64,000 nucleotides of DNA, taken from assembly GCF_918797525.1 (NCBI RefSeq), contig NZ_OU963893.1:124001-188000 (forward strand), written 5' to 3'. Shown piece by piece: positions 51,268 through 59,912 of this stretch; position 1 is the stretch's first letter; each line of letters begins with the position of its first letter. A model generated the notes under the pieces. The model did not search any database. It had not been told where the DNA came from and saw only the letters and a list, made by a program, of their open reading frames with translations. The translations under genes were made by a program, and so were the position numbers. This stretch comes from an unidentified bacterial endosymbiont. GTDB taxonomy: Bacteria > Pseudomonadota > Gammaproteobacteria > Enterobacterales > Enterobacteriaceae.

Positions 51268-51792
51268 ATGAAACTATGGCCTGTTGTGACCGGTATTGCC
51301 ATTGCCCTGACTTTGGTTGCCTGTAAATCCCCCACGCCGCCACCTGGCGTGCAGCCCATTTCCGGCTTTGATGCCAGCCGCTATCTGGGCAAATGGTATG
51401 AAATCGCCCGCCTTGAAAACCGCTTTGAACGCGGGATGGAGCAGGTGACCGCGACGTACGGCGAGCGAAGCGACGGCGGCGTTAGCGTGCTTAACCGTGG
51501 TTATGACCCGGTGAAGAAAAAGTGGAACGAGAGCGAAGGTAAAGCGTACTTCACCGGTGAACCAACGACTGCTGCGCTGAAGGTGTCGTTCTTCGGGCCG
51601 TTTTACGGCGGTTATAACGTCATCAAGCTGGACGAGAATTACCAGTATGCGCTGGTGAGTGGCCCGAATCGCGACTACCTGTGGCTTTTGGCACGCACGC
51701 CAACCATCCCCGATGCGGTAAAACAGGATTACCTGAATACGGCGCGCAGCCTGGGCTTTAAGGTCGACCAGCTGGTGTGGGTGAAACAGTGA
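51268..51792 (+). CDS. blc: Outer-membrane lipocalin Blc
   Basis: The 174-residue lipoprotein starts MKLWPVVTGIAIALTLVACK; the lipobox LVAC predicts lipidation. The lipocalin GxW motif is YLGKWYEIARLENRFERG and the second conserved segment is YALVSGPNRDYLWLLART. Blc binds lysophospholipids at the outer membrane in E. coli and is stress-induced. An ATG five codons upstream is an alternative start. Confidence 0.92.
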   Translation: MKLWPVVTGIAIALTLVACKSPTPPPGVQPISGFDASRYLGKWYEIARLENRFERGMEQVTATYGERSDGGVSVLNRGYDPVKKKWNESEGKAYFTGEPTTAALKVSFFGPFYGGYNVIKLDENYQYALVSGPNRDYLWLLARTPTIPDAVKQDYLNTARSLGFKVDQLVWVKQ

Positions 51793-51819
51793 AGATTGTG
51801 CTTTCTTCGTAGTGTATTA

Positions 51820-52735
51820 TTGGCGTGCCAGGACACTCTTACCTGGCAGCCTTTTTACGACAACGCACCGGAAAATAAGACTATATTCAGCGCCAGGTCT
51901 CCAGACGTTAGCGATCAGTGGCCGAAGAAGGATGATACAGTCCGGGAGATCGCCACGCTTGACCGGGCGCTGAAATCTGACCCAGCGCTGTGTTTCCCGA
52001 CTTTTGTGGATAATGTCGTTTTCCACGATGAGCGTTATCGTTTTGCCCGTCGGTACGTCGCTTTAAGCCGCTTCAGCAGGCTGATGAACAACGCCGAACT
52101 TTTGCTGTTGCCGCCCACGTAGCTGACTTTGCCCGTTCCGCTGTGCAGCGCTCCGGCCAGATAGTATTTTTCGTTCTGCCCCGGCGTTACCACGCGTTTT
52201 TGTTGTTCGCGTACCTGCCAGTCCGTACCGATTTTGGGATTAAGGTGGATATCCACTTCATCTTCGTAAAATACCGGATGCTCTGCGCTGCATTCGTCCA
52301 GTGCTTTATGGATTGCCGCCATCTTTTCATCTTTATGCGGGTCGCGGATCCGCAGCGTTGGCGCGGCCCTTCGCCACATAAGCCCCGCAGACGGCAGCCA
52401 GCGGCGAACGGTTACGGCATGTAACTGACAGCCGGTTATCTCATTGATTTTTATTGCCAGAAGTTCTGTACTCCAGCGTGAACGTTGGTAACCAAAATCG
52501 CCGGGAGCATGTTTTACCAGCTCACGTAATAACGTGCAGATAGGCTCAAAAGGCCAGCGACGGGCACGTCCGGCAGGTAATGATTTCAGTCCTTCAACAC
52601 CCGACAGTGTGAACCAGTTAATCCAGTGCCCGACAGAGGAACGGGCGCAGCAGAGTGTTCTGGCAACGTCGCTGACACGCTCGCCCCGGTGCAACATCAG
52701 CATAGCGGTCAGTCTGCGAGCATGGTTCTTGTCGC
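51820..52735 (-). pseudogene. IS630-family transposase, frameshifted remnant
   Basis: The reading KNHARRLTAMLMLHRGERVS, DVARTLCCARSSVGHWINWF and TLRIRDPHKDEKMAAIHKAL, YEDEVDIHLNPKIGTDWQVR is a typical IS630 DDE transposase. It stops at RRAKR near 52035 because one base is missing in an A-run. The next part (NDIIHKSRETQRW) continues in another frame and then decays. The catalytic Asp and C-terminal half are damaged, so it is inactive. Its N-terminus is fused to an integrase fragment. Confidence 0.8.
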
Positions 52736-52937
52736 GCGCTTCTCTGGCTTCGGAGAGGGTGATTAGTGGATAAGAGCCGAAGGACATCAAGCGGGCTTTG
52801 TTATCAAAACGATAGCGAAAGCGCCAACCCTTGGTCCCGTTGGGTTCAATCAGCAGCGCCAGGCCCAAACCATCGCTTAGCGAATATGCTTTTTCTTTTG
52901 GCTGAGCCCGCTTTATCTCAAGATTTGTGAGTGCCAT
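52736..52937 (-). pseudogene. P4-type integrase N-terminus, cut by IS630
   Basis: MALTNLEIKRAQPKEKAYSL and DGLGLALLIEPNGTKGWRFR, FDNKARLMSFGSYPLITLSE form the arm-binding DUF4102 domain of P4-type tyrosine integrases. At EAREARD it passes directly into IS630 transposase sequence. The catalytic domain is absent here. The open frame 52035-52937 is thus a chimera, not a real gene. Confidence 0.8.
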
Positions 52938-53065
52938 ATGTATAGCCTTGTGTTAGCCACCAAATCCTATACAGATTCCTAAACATTTTTTAAGCGGATT
53001 TCAGAAACCGACTATGGTCACATATGGACGATAATTATTTTAACTTCTTGTTTTTGTAATTATAA

Positions 53066-54379
53066 ATGGACGGGTATGGACTGCTATGGAAGGATTTTGG
53101 CGATGATGAGACTCATTCTATAATCGGTACGGATTTCAACCCCTCTCTCGCTAAGCACAAACAGCAGGAGCTGGAAAGCTGGCTGTTGCAGGGCCTGGAA
53201 CCAAAGATTGATTTTACATTTCATGAATTCTTGTCACCTGAGAACGATGCTGTTGTCATTCTGGAGATAAATGCAAATTGCCATACCCCTGTGCGTTTTT
53301 CGGGAACAGAATTTATTCGTATTGGCTCTTATAAAAAACCGCTGGGTAAACATCCAGAAAAAGAGCGTGCCCTCTGGCGTGTCTTTGATCGGAAACCCTG
53401 GGAATACCGCGTAGCACGGGACAAGTGCTCTATTGATGAGGTGTTGCAGTTAATCGACTACCCATCGTTCTTCTCGCTCTTATCTCAACCGTTACCAGAA
53501 AACAAAGATTCTATAATGGATTACCTCGCAAAGGATTTTGTTGTTGAGAGAAATGATGCAGGGTCCTGGGATATTACCAATCTTGGTGCAATACTTTTTG
53601 CACGAGAATTAGATACCTTTAAAAATTTGTCCCGTAAAGCTATTCGTTTAATCCAGTACGATGCAAATAATCGTTTTAAAACGGTAAAGGAACTACAAGG
53701 CCATAAGGGTTATGCCGTCGGTTTTGAAGGCTTGATTGATTATATTAATAACCTTTTGCCATCAAATGAGGTGATTGGGAAGGCTTTTCGCAGCGAAGTA
53801 AGAATGTATCCGGAGCTGTCTATACGAGAAGTGGTTGCCAACTCGCTGATTCACCAGGATTTCAACATTGGCGGGACGGGGCCAATGCTTGAGTTGTTCG
53901 CCGACCGCATGGAAATTTCAAACCCTGGTATACCCTTAGTGGCGATTGATCGCCTTCTTGATTCTCCCCCGCGTAGCCGTAATGAAAGAATAGCCTCTCT
54001 CATGCGCAGGATGGGCATCTGTGAAGAACGAGGAAGCGGTATCGATAAAGTTGTTATTGAAACTGAGATTTATCAGCTTCCAGCCCCTCAGTTTGAAGTT
54101 TATCAGGAGCATACGAAAGTCACTTTGTTTGCTCATCGCGATTTTAAGGATATGGATAATGAGGAAAAAGTCAGAGCGACTTACCTTCATTGTGTATTGA
54201 AGTACCTTGAAAAGGTTCCGATGAACAACACCACGCTGCGGGAAAGATTTGGTGTTGATGAAAAAAACAGCGCAATGATTAGCCGTATCATCAAGGAAGC
54301 AATGAAAGAAGGTCGTATCAAACAATACGATTCATCAGTAGGAACCAAGGCAATGCGCTACATCCCATTCTGGGCGTAG
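53066..54379 (+). CDS. AlbA/Schlafen-type ATP-binding protein, probably 5'-truncated
   Basis: From ETHSIIGTDFNPSLAKHKQQ and SGTEFIRIGSYKKPLGKHPE this matches the AlbA_2/Schlafen DNA- or RNA-binding domain. It is followed by a GHKL-like ATPase segment (LSIREVVANSLIHQDFNIGG, ELFADRMEISNPGIP, EERGSGIDKVV) and a C-terminal winged helix. The first residues (MDGYGLLWKDFGDD) look like a damaged form of the usual DGGYILxGV strand, so the 5' end is probably missing. Such genes are common in islands and defence loci. Confidence 0.7.
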   Translation: MDGYGLLWKDFGDDETHSIIGTDFNPSLAKHKQQELESWLLQGLEPKIDFTFHEFLSPENDAVVILEINANCHTPVRFSGTEFIRIGSYKKPLGKHPEKERALWRVFDRKPWEYRVARDKCSIDEVLQLIDYPSFFSLLSQPLPENKDSIMDYLAKDFVVERNDAGSWDITNLGAILFARELDTFKNLSRKAIRLIQYDANNRFKTVKELQGHKGYAVGFEGLIDYINNLLPSNEVIGKAFRSEVRMYPELSIREVVANSLIHQDFNIGGTGPMLELFADRMEISNPGIPLVAIDRLLDSPPRSRNERIASLMRRMGICEERGSGIDKVVIETEIYQLPAPQFEVYQEHTKVTLFAHRDFKDMDNEEKVRATYLHCVLKYLEKVPMNNTTLRERFGVDEKNSAMISRIIKEAMKEGRIKQYDSSVGTKAMRYIPFWA

Positions 54380-54385
54380 TTGGGG

Positions 54386-54504
54386 ATTTGCTTGATGGTT
54401 GCTTGATTCTGGCCCCTGGTTGTAAGCGTGATTTATATTTTCATTATTGAAAACAAAAAGATAGAACCTTTCCCGTTCTGCAATTTGCTTGATGGTTGCT
54501 TGAT
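54386..54504. repeat. 22-bp perfect direct repeat pair
   Basis: The same 22 bases, beginning ATTTGCTTGATG and ending GTTGCTTGAT, occur at 54386-54407 and 54483-54504, 75 bases apart. Each contains GCTTGAT twice. They follow the AlbA-type gene directly. They could be attachment-site copies or a protein-binding repeat. Confidence 0.7.
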
Positions 54505-55309
54505 CCGAAGGTTTTTTCATCCTTCTCCAGCCGTCGATTTCTTATTTTGGTGATATCCAGGCATCAACAAACATTCCTGCCGATTATGGAAATGGTGTCA
54601 TAATCACACCTCTGTTATTCACTGATTTTATTAATAAATAAATTCTTCAAATCCCAAATACAGTTTCCTGCATCTTTTTCTTTTCTCCTGATCTAGCCTG
54701 TTCGCAACACATGGCAGCGATGCTGCGCCCGAAAGCTTCCCGTTCCAGGATGAGCGATGATCTGAAAGAAGCGCTGATGGCGATCACTCCCGCAGGTCAA
54801 TACTGAAGTAGCGTGGTCTGAAACTGACTGTCTGTCTTTGATACAGGCAACCACATCCTTTTATCGTTGAGCTGTTGCAGGCACAACGACCAGACAGAGG
54901 GCAGGCAGGAAATCAGGACGGCATTGCCGAAGGCTTTGCGTCCGGATTCCTGCCGGAGAGGTAAAACGCGGCGTCACTTTAATACGCGTAAGCGGGTGAA
55001 AGTGACGCCAGTGCGCAACACCGCTTCAGCCCAGTACCTGTCTGCAAAATCACTGCAACAATCCGACTGACACCTAAAGCGGCTGTCAGAATCTCAACCC
55101 AAAAACAGAGGAGAAAACCGCTTTACCGAACCGATACCGGAGGACAGGCTATCGTGCCTGTGGGGATTTACCTGCTCTGGCAGGCGGCTGCATTCGTGCA
55201 TCACCGTACCCCGTCATACCTCATCCGCGCATCTTCCGGCGCACCGGTATCTTTCGACACAGCACGCTGTGACCAGACCGCGCGCCGGAGGACTGAGTGG
55301 AGAAATGCT
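54505..55309. other. Gene-poor island stretch
   Basis: No convincing gene is visible. A 31-codon frame at 54711-54806 (ending MSDDLKEALMAITPAGQY) looks like the tail of a lost gene. An inverted repeat stands at 54970-54980 (GGCGTCACTTT) and 54999-55009 (AAAGTGACGCC), perfect over 11 bp with an 18-base loop. Sequence upstream of 55310 is open in frame but without family similarity. Confidence 0.5.
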
Positions 55310-56188
55310 ATGCCGAGACTTACGCAACGCATGGAAAAACTCGCCCTGCTGGCTGGCGGCAGTTTTAAAACCATCCTTGACCGCATCCGCATTGCCGGAC
55401 GTTTAAGCCAGCATCTGCACAGGCTGAATATCCAGATTAAGGATCTCCAGCATCTTAAATCATCGCATATCGAGAGTTATATCCAGGCGCGGCTGGATTC
55501 AGGTATCACGCCGCGCACGCTTCAGAACGAAATGGCGGCGCTGCGCACCATCCTTGCGCAGGCCGGGCGTGAAAAATTCGCGCATTCAGAACGTATCAGC
55601 AACAAAGCGCTTGGCCTGGGTAACGCCAGCCGGGCCGGAACTCACCGGGCGCTGACGCCGGATCGCTGGCAGGCTGCACTGGCTGATTTTCGCGGCAGGG
55701 ATGAAGGTCTGGCGGTCACTCTGGAGCTGGCCCGCGCGATGGGGCTGCGCTCACAGGAAGCGGTGCAGTGCTGCCAGTCACTGAAAAGCTGTGCTGCTGC
55801 GCTTGATCGCGGTGACGAACGGCTACAGGTGGTGTTTGGCACCAAAGGCTCACGTCCCCGGAAGACACTGGCGCTGGAGCCAGAACGCTTACGGGAGATT
55901 CTGAGCCGGGCCATACCGCTGGCAGAGCAGCGCCACGGACGTCTTATAGATAAACCAGACCTGCGCAGCGCCATGAATTACTGGCGCTCAAGCGCCTCCC
56001 GTGCTGGGTTAACCGGGCCATATGCCCCTCACAGCCTACGCTATGCCTGGGCGCAGGAGGCGATGACAGCCTACCGGAAGCAGGGACTCAGCATGAAAGA
56101 AGCCTGGGCGATGGTCGCCATGGATCTCGGCCATGGTGATGGCCGTGGCCGCTATATCCAGCGGGTATATGGAGAACAGACAGAATGA
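55310..56188 (+). CDS. Integrase-domain tyrosine recombinase
   Basis: The 292-residue protein starts MPRLTQRMEKLALLAGGSFK. A SAM-like N-terminal core-binding domain is followed by a catalytic domain with Arg in GLRSQEAVQC, Lys in GTKGSRPRKTLAL, HxxR in PHSLRYAWAQEAM, and His plus the nucleophile Tyr in LGHGDGRGRYIQRVY. All expected catalytic residues are present. It resembles the integrase-domain proteins of enterobacterial islands rather than the P4 integrase itself. Confidence 0.8.
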   Translation: MPRLTQRMEKLALLAGGSFKTILDRIRIAGRLSQHLHRLNIQIKDLQHLKSSHIESYIQARLDSGITPRTLQNEMAALRTILAQAGREKFAHSERISNKALGLGNASRAGTHRALTPDRWQAALADFRGRDEGLAVTLELARAMGLRSQEAVQCCQSLKSCAAALDRGDERLQVVFGTKGSRPRKTLALEPERLREILSRAIPLAEQRHGRLIDKPDLRSAMNYWRSSASRAGLTGPYAPHSLRYAWAQEAMTAYRKQGLSMKEAWAMVAMDLGHGDGRGRYIQRVYGEQTE

Positions 56189-56231
56189 AGCGTTAAGACA
56201 AAATCGTGTCATCAGCCTTATCCGGAGAAAC

Positions 56232-56483
56232 ATGATGAATAACAGCCAACGGTTTTTACGTTTACACCAGGTGAAAGAAAAAACTGGCTTTAAAAAATCC
56301 TGGATTTATCAGCAGATGCGCCTGAAGAAATTTCCGGCTGCCATTCGTATCGGCTCAACCCATGTCGCCTGGCTGGAAAGCGACATTGAAGAATGGATCA
56401 AACAGCAGGTCAGTAATAGCAGCCTGCCTGAAAAGAGTCGTGCGGCTGTCCATGACAGGAAAAAATACAGGAGGGCAAAATGA
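56232..56483 (+). CDS. AlpA-family small regulator
   Basis: This 83-residue protein starts MMNNSQRFLRLHQVKEKTGF behind GGAGAAAC. The AlpA/MerR-like HTH continues as KKSWIYQQMRLKKFPAAIRI, and GSTHVAWLESDIEEWI is the family signature. AlpA-type regulators control excision or expression in P4-like elements. It overlaps the primase start by 4 bases, so the two are translationally coupled. Confidence 0.85.
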   Translation: MMNNSQRFLRLHQVKEKTGFKKSWIYQQMRLKKFPAAIRIGSTHVAWLESDIEEWIKQQVSNSSLPEKSRAAVHDRKKYRRAK

Positions 56484-57453
56484 GCCGTTACGTTTCGGAT
56501 ATTACCGCCAGTGCCCGCCATCAGTGGCCGATGATATATGAGCAACTGGGTATCGTTGTGCCGCCTGCCCATCGTCACGGCCCCTGTCCCTGTTGCGGGG
56601 GAAAGGATCGCTTCAGGATGGATGACCTGGACGGGCGCGGGACATGGTTCTGTAACCAGTGCGGCGCAGGTGACGGACTGGATCTGGTAGCCCGGGTCTT
56701 CGGTTGTAACTTGGTCCGGGCGGCACGCAAAATATGGGAGCTGAGTCCGGAACCTCTGGTTCCGCCAGCCAGGGAAAAATGGCAGGCCGGAAACATGGAT
56801 GCCCGGGTAAAAGCCCTGCTGCGTCACTGCCAGCCTGGCGAAGCGCCATACCTGGCAAAACGTGGCTGGCAGCGCCGCCAGTGGCTTCTGACAGAACACA
56901 GCAGCCGGACTATCGGCGGGTTTCACTTTGGTGCCGGAACGCTGGTACTGCCGCTAAGAGATACTGGCATGCGGCTAACGGGGGCCCAGTTCATTCATCC
57001 GGGAGGAAAAAATACCTGCTGCCCGGTAGCCTGCTGAAAGCATGTTTTTGCCCGGTTCACCAGGCGACCGATAACGGTTTTCCCGAGCCCTGGAAGCCGG
57101 ACCTCACACCGCCGGAAGGTCTCATCATTACGGAAGGGTATGCCACGGCACTGGCTGTCTCCTGTCTTCACCCTTTCCCTGTTGTCGCGGCAATGTCAGC
57201 AAATAACCTGAAAAATGTTGCGGTGGCCTGCCGGGCACAGTGGCCGGGTTGTTGCTTTATCCTGGCTGGCGATAATGATTTCCGTAGCCAGAATAATACC
57301 GGGCTATTGAATGCGCAGGCTGCGGCCATTGCCGTAAATGGCAGGCTGGCGATGCCTCCCGGTAATGAAATGAGCGACTGGGATGAATTTTACCGACACC
57401 ACGGTAAAGCTGCCTCGCGTAATGCTTTTGCCCGGGAACTCTTCAATAATTAA
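56480..57453 (+). pseudogene. P4-type primase with zinc finger and Toprim domain, frameshifted
   Basis: The first part has the zinc-binding primase motif (CPCCGGKDRFRMDDLDGRGT, then WFCNQCGAGDGLDLVARVFG) and runs to FIHPGGKN. An A6 run (57007-57012), one A short, shifts the frame. The rest (KYLLPGSLLKACFCPVHQAT, GLIITEGYATALAVSCLHPF, CCFILAGDNDFRSQNNTG) lies in the next frame and carries Toprim acidic residues. With one added A it is a ~325-residue protein. It is a pseudogene, a sequencing error, or a frameshifted gene. Confidence 0.8.
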
Positions 57454-57464
57454 AGGCTATAGTG

Positions 57465-58511
57465 ATGTCCGAACTCACCCACGCACTAACCACCTCCCTT
57501 CCGCTGCGCAGAGGCTCGGAAGGGTTTAACATCAGTCAGGCCTATCTGGTGAAAGGACTGATCCCCGCCGGGGCGCTGTGCAGCATTTATGGCCCAGGAG
57601 GCTCGTTTAAGTCCTTTCTGGCTGTTTCACTGGCATGTCATGCTGCCAGCGGAAAACCATGGAGTGGCAGACGTGTCAGTCAGGGCGCAGTGCTGTTTAT
57701 TGCCGGAGAAGGAGGAACCGGCGTGTCACGTCGTATCCGCGCCTGGGAACTTTGCGTAAATGATGAGATGGCGCTCGATAATCTGTTTCGTGTTGACTGC
57801 CCGGTATTTCCGGCCACCCCCGGGAGCGTTCAGCAAGTCATCCTCGCGGCGCAGGATATTTTGCAACTGACAGGGATGCCGGTCAGGCTGATTATCCTGG
57901 ATACACTGGCCCGTTGTTTTGGCAGTTCAGACGAGAATACCGCGCGGGATATGGGGGGGTTTATTCAGGGCTGCGATGCCATTCGTTACCATACGCATTC
58001 CACCATGCTGATTGTTCATCATTCAGGCAAGGATCAGGACCGTGGTGCTCGTGGCTCCAGTGCCTTTCAGGCGGCACTGGACGCAGAGTTCAATGTTCGT
58101 CGTGAAGGTCGCCGCAACGCCATCACCCTGAGCTGTACCAAAATGAAAGACGCTGAAATGCCGGAAGTTACCGCCTACGACCTTAGTGAAGCGGAAATCT
58201 GTATTGATGATGATGGTGAGCCAGTGACATCTCTGGTGCTGAATGATGTGCCCCGGCGACCGGACGACGATGACAGTCCCGCCACATCCGGTGTGCCCTA
58301 TATGACGCATAACCATGCCGCTCTCTGGAAATGTATAAATCAGCGTATCAGTCGGAACCAGTCCTGTACGCGGGCACTGCTGCGCGACGACCTGCGTGCC
58401 AGGGGTATGAACGTGGATAAGAAATTTTCCCGCTGGCTTGAAAAGCTGCTGCGAGAACAATTGATTGTTCTCGATGGTGAAGAGATCCGACTGGCTGATG
58501 TGGGGGAATAA
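57465..58511 (+). CDS. RepA-like AAA ATPase / helicase
   Basis: This 348-residue protein starts MSELTHALTTSLPLRRGSEG. Walker A is IYGPGGSFKSFLAVSLACHA, Walker B is RLIILDTLARCFGSSDENTA, and IVHHSGKDQDRGARGSSAFQ matches the RecA-fold hexameric helicase of RSF1010 RepA type. A C-terminal winged helix follows. With the upstream primase it would replicate the element; the upstream gene is broken. Confidence 0.85.
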   Translation: MSELTHALTTSLPLRRGSEGFNISQAYLVKGLIPAGALCSIYGPGGSFKSFLAVSLACHAASGKPWSGRRVSQGAVLFIAGEGGTGVSRRIRAWELCVNDEMALDNLFRVDCPVFPATPGSVQQVILAAQDILQLTGMPVRLIILDTLARCFGSSDENTARDMGGFIQGCDAIRYHTHSTMLIVHHSGKDQDRGARGSSAFQAALDAEFNVRREGRRNAITLSCTKMKDAEMPEVTAYDLSEAEICIDDDGEPVTSLVLNDVPRRPDDDDSPATSGVPYMTHNHAALWKCINQRISRNQSCTRALLRDDLRARGMNVDKKFSRWLEKLLREQLIVLDGEEIRLADVGE

Positions 58512-58698
58512 TGGGGGGATGCCTGAACAGTGGGGGAAATATGCCGGAAAGTCACGTTGTCCCCCACTATTTTCGTATTTAGCCGGGAAAGATGGGGGAT
58601 TTCATCCAATACCGCGTCACCACTGGTTTTTCTGCTTTTTTGTCACAGAAAGTGGGGGAGCCAGCCAGGGAAAGGAAAGCGGGGGATAAAATGGGGGA
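58501..58698. repeat. Cluster of G-tract repeats, possible replication origin
   Basis: The heptamer TGGGGGA or a near copy occurs at 58501, 58512 (one extra G), 58531, 58593, 58653, 58680 (CGGGGGA) and 58692, plus an inverted copy near 58559-58566. The array begins inside the end of the RepA-like gene and fills a 238-base gap. Spacing is irregular. It may be an origin with iterons for the replication proteins, or G-quadruplex-forming sequence. Confidence 0.6.
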
Positions 58699-58749
58699 AT
58701 CGAAGCCAAGACATGACAGCATCCTCCCTGATGCTGTAGGAAAAACTAA

Positions 58750-58953
58750 CTACTGCGGTAATTTTTCATCCCTGAGCCGCCGGACCTCATCCTCTTCAAA
58801 TGCATCGTGCAACCGCTGTAGCTGTTCGGCAAGGATAAGCAGTATTACAAAATTCGGGCCTATTTCATCAGGATTATCGAGCATCGCATGTACCAGAACA
58901 CGCGAGCGATCGACCAGATCTCTGGCCGAGGGTTGTTCTACCGTTATTTTCAT
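58750..58953 (-). CDS. Small conserved island protein, unknown
   Basis: Read from the ATG at 58953, the 67-residue acidic product begins MKITVEQPSARDLVDRSRVL and continues with helical sequence (VILLILAEQLQRLHDAFEED). I recognise similar small proteins from P4-like islands but no function. It is convergent with the RepA-like gene. Confidence 0.6.
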   Translation of the reverse strand: MKITVEQPSARDLVDRSRVLVHAMLDNPDEIGPNFVILLILAEQLQRLHDAFEEDEVRRLRDEKLPQ

Positions 58954-59252
58954 AGATACCTCCGGCGGAGGCAAATGCGACGGGGGACAGCAGGACAGGA
59001 TACATACGCAGTGCTCCGCTTCGTGATAAGCAGGTTAACGCCATCACCGGAGACGCCAGGCTCACTGGTGATGACCCAGACAGGGTTGGCGTACCGGTTA
59101 TCACGACCCGGCGCTTCTTTCGAAGCCCCTGCCTGAGCCACCATTGAAGGGGCGAGCGCAGGCCGCGCCAGTAGCACTGCAAACATCGCTACCGACACTC
59201 GTGATAATTCGGAACGCCAATTCCGGTTGCGGTTTTGCCGCAACACTCGCAC
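58950..59252 (-). CDS. Ash-like protein of P4-type elements
   Basis: This 100-residue frame contains ARPALAPSMVAQAGASKEAP followed by GRDNRYANPVWVI, resembling the Ash family of P4-like satellites and prophages (SMVAxAGxxxxxPG). A second minus-strand frame overlaps it (58874-59182). The start is uncertain. The AT-rich cargo block begins just to the right, in the 120-base gap before the HEPN gene. Confidence 0.45.
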   Translation of the reverse strand: MRVLRQNRNRNWRSELSRVSVAMFAVLLARPALAPSMVAQAGASKEAPGRDNRYANPVWVITSEPGVSGDGVNLLITKRSTAYVSCPAVPRRICLRRRYL

Positions 59253-59372
59253 TATAAAGAAAACTCAATCTAAAAACTACAGGTAATGATAGCTAATTAC
59301 CTATTTGACAGATTAAGAGCCAATAATTATAGGTTTTTGATAATGTGTTACAACCTTTCTCATCTGGAGATT

Positions 59373-59846
59373 ATGATGGAAGAAATAATAGAAAGTGAAA
59401 TTACTAGCACTGAGATAGATAATCTTGCGTTTAATTTTTTTAAATTATTCGCACAATACGAATATTTTTTAAAGAAACAAGGTCTTTTCCAGTCTATCAG
59501 AGGAAAGATTATTGTTGATTGGGATCGTTATGCCAATAAGATTGTAGGGAAAAACTTTATGGAATTATTAGGTGAAGATAAAATATCAGCTGAGTATATT
59601 TTAAGGGAACCTCCTAAATCGCAAGTAGTTGAAAATGGAATGATAGTGTGGAAAAGTGTTAATAATGAAGAAGTTAATGTCCAAGCATTATTTGGTCATA
59701 TAGGACGAGTAAGGAATAATTTATTTCATGGCGGTAAATTTAATGGAACTTGGTTCGATCCTAAAAGAAGTGCATTATTGCTCAAACACAGTTTAATTGT
59801 GCTTGAACGCTTTAGGGATATGGGAATGATTGAAATAGATAATTAG
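59373..59846 (+). CDS. HEPN-motif protein, unknown function
   Basis: The 157-residue product from ATG 59373 (behind CTGGAGA) begins MMEEIIESEITSTEIDNLAF and is mostly helical. Near residues 114-119 it has RNNLFHG, an Arg-x4-His motif typical of HEPN ribonucleases and toxins. I do not recognise the exact family. It is AT-rich, unlike the GC-rich P4 backbone, and converges with the reverse-transcriptase gene. An RNase effector of an abortive-infection system is possible, but unproven. Confidence 0.65.
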   Translation: MMEEIIESEITSTEIDNLAFNFFKLFAQYEYFLKKQGLFQSIRGKIIVDWDRYANKIVGKNFMELLGEDKISAEYILREPPKSQVVENGMIVWKSVNNEEVNVQALFGHIGRVRNNLFHGGKFNGTWFDPKRSALLLKHSLIVLERFRDMGMIEIDN

Positions 59847-59872
59847 AGTCTGTAATTTATTTTTCATCAGTT

Positions 59873-59906
59873 ATCACAACAGCCATGAGCACATAGCTGT
59901 TGTGAT
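59873..59906. terminator. Hairpin between HEPN and RT genes
   Basis: ATCACAACAGC (59873-59883) and GCTGTTGTGAT (59896-59906) form a perfect 11-bp stem with a 12-base loop in the 66-base convergent gap. No T-run follows on either strand, so it is at best a bidirectional weak terminator. Confidence 0.5.
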
Positions 59907-59912
59907 ATGGGG

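Noticed and set aside
51796..52122. 108-codon plus-strand frame after blc
   Set aside because: It is antisense to the decayed IS630 transposase and has no ribosome site or family match.
54335..54520. 61-codon minus-strand frame over the 22-bp repeats
   Set aside because: No ribosome site or family, and it overlaps the end of the AlbA-type gene; the repeats better explain its sequence.
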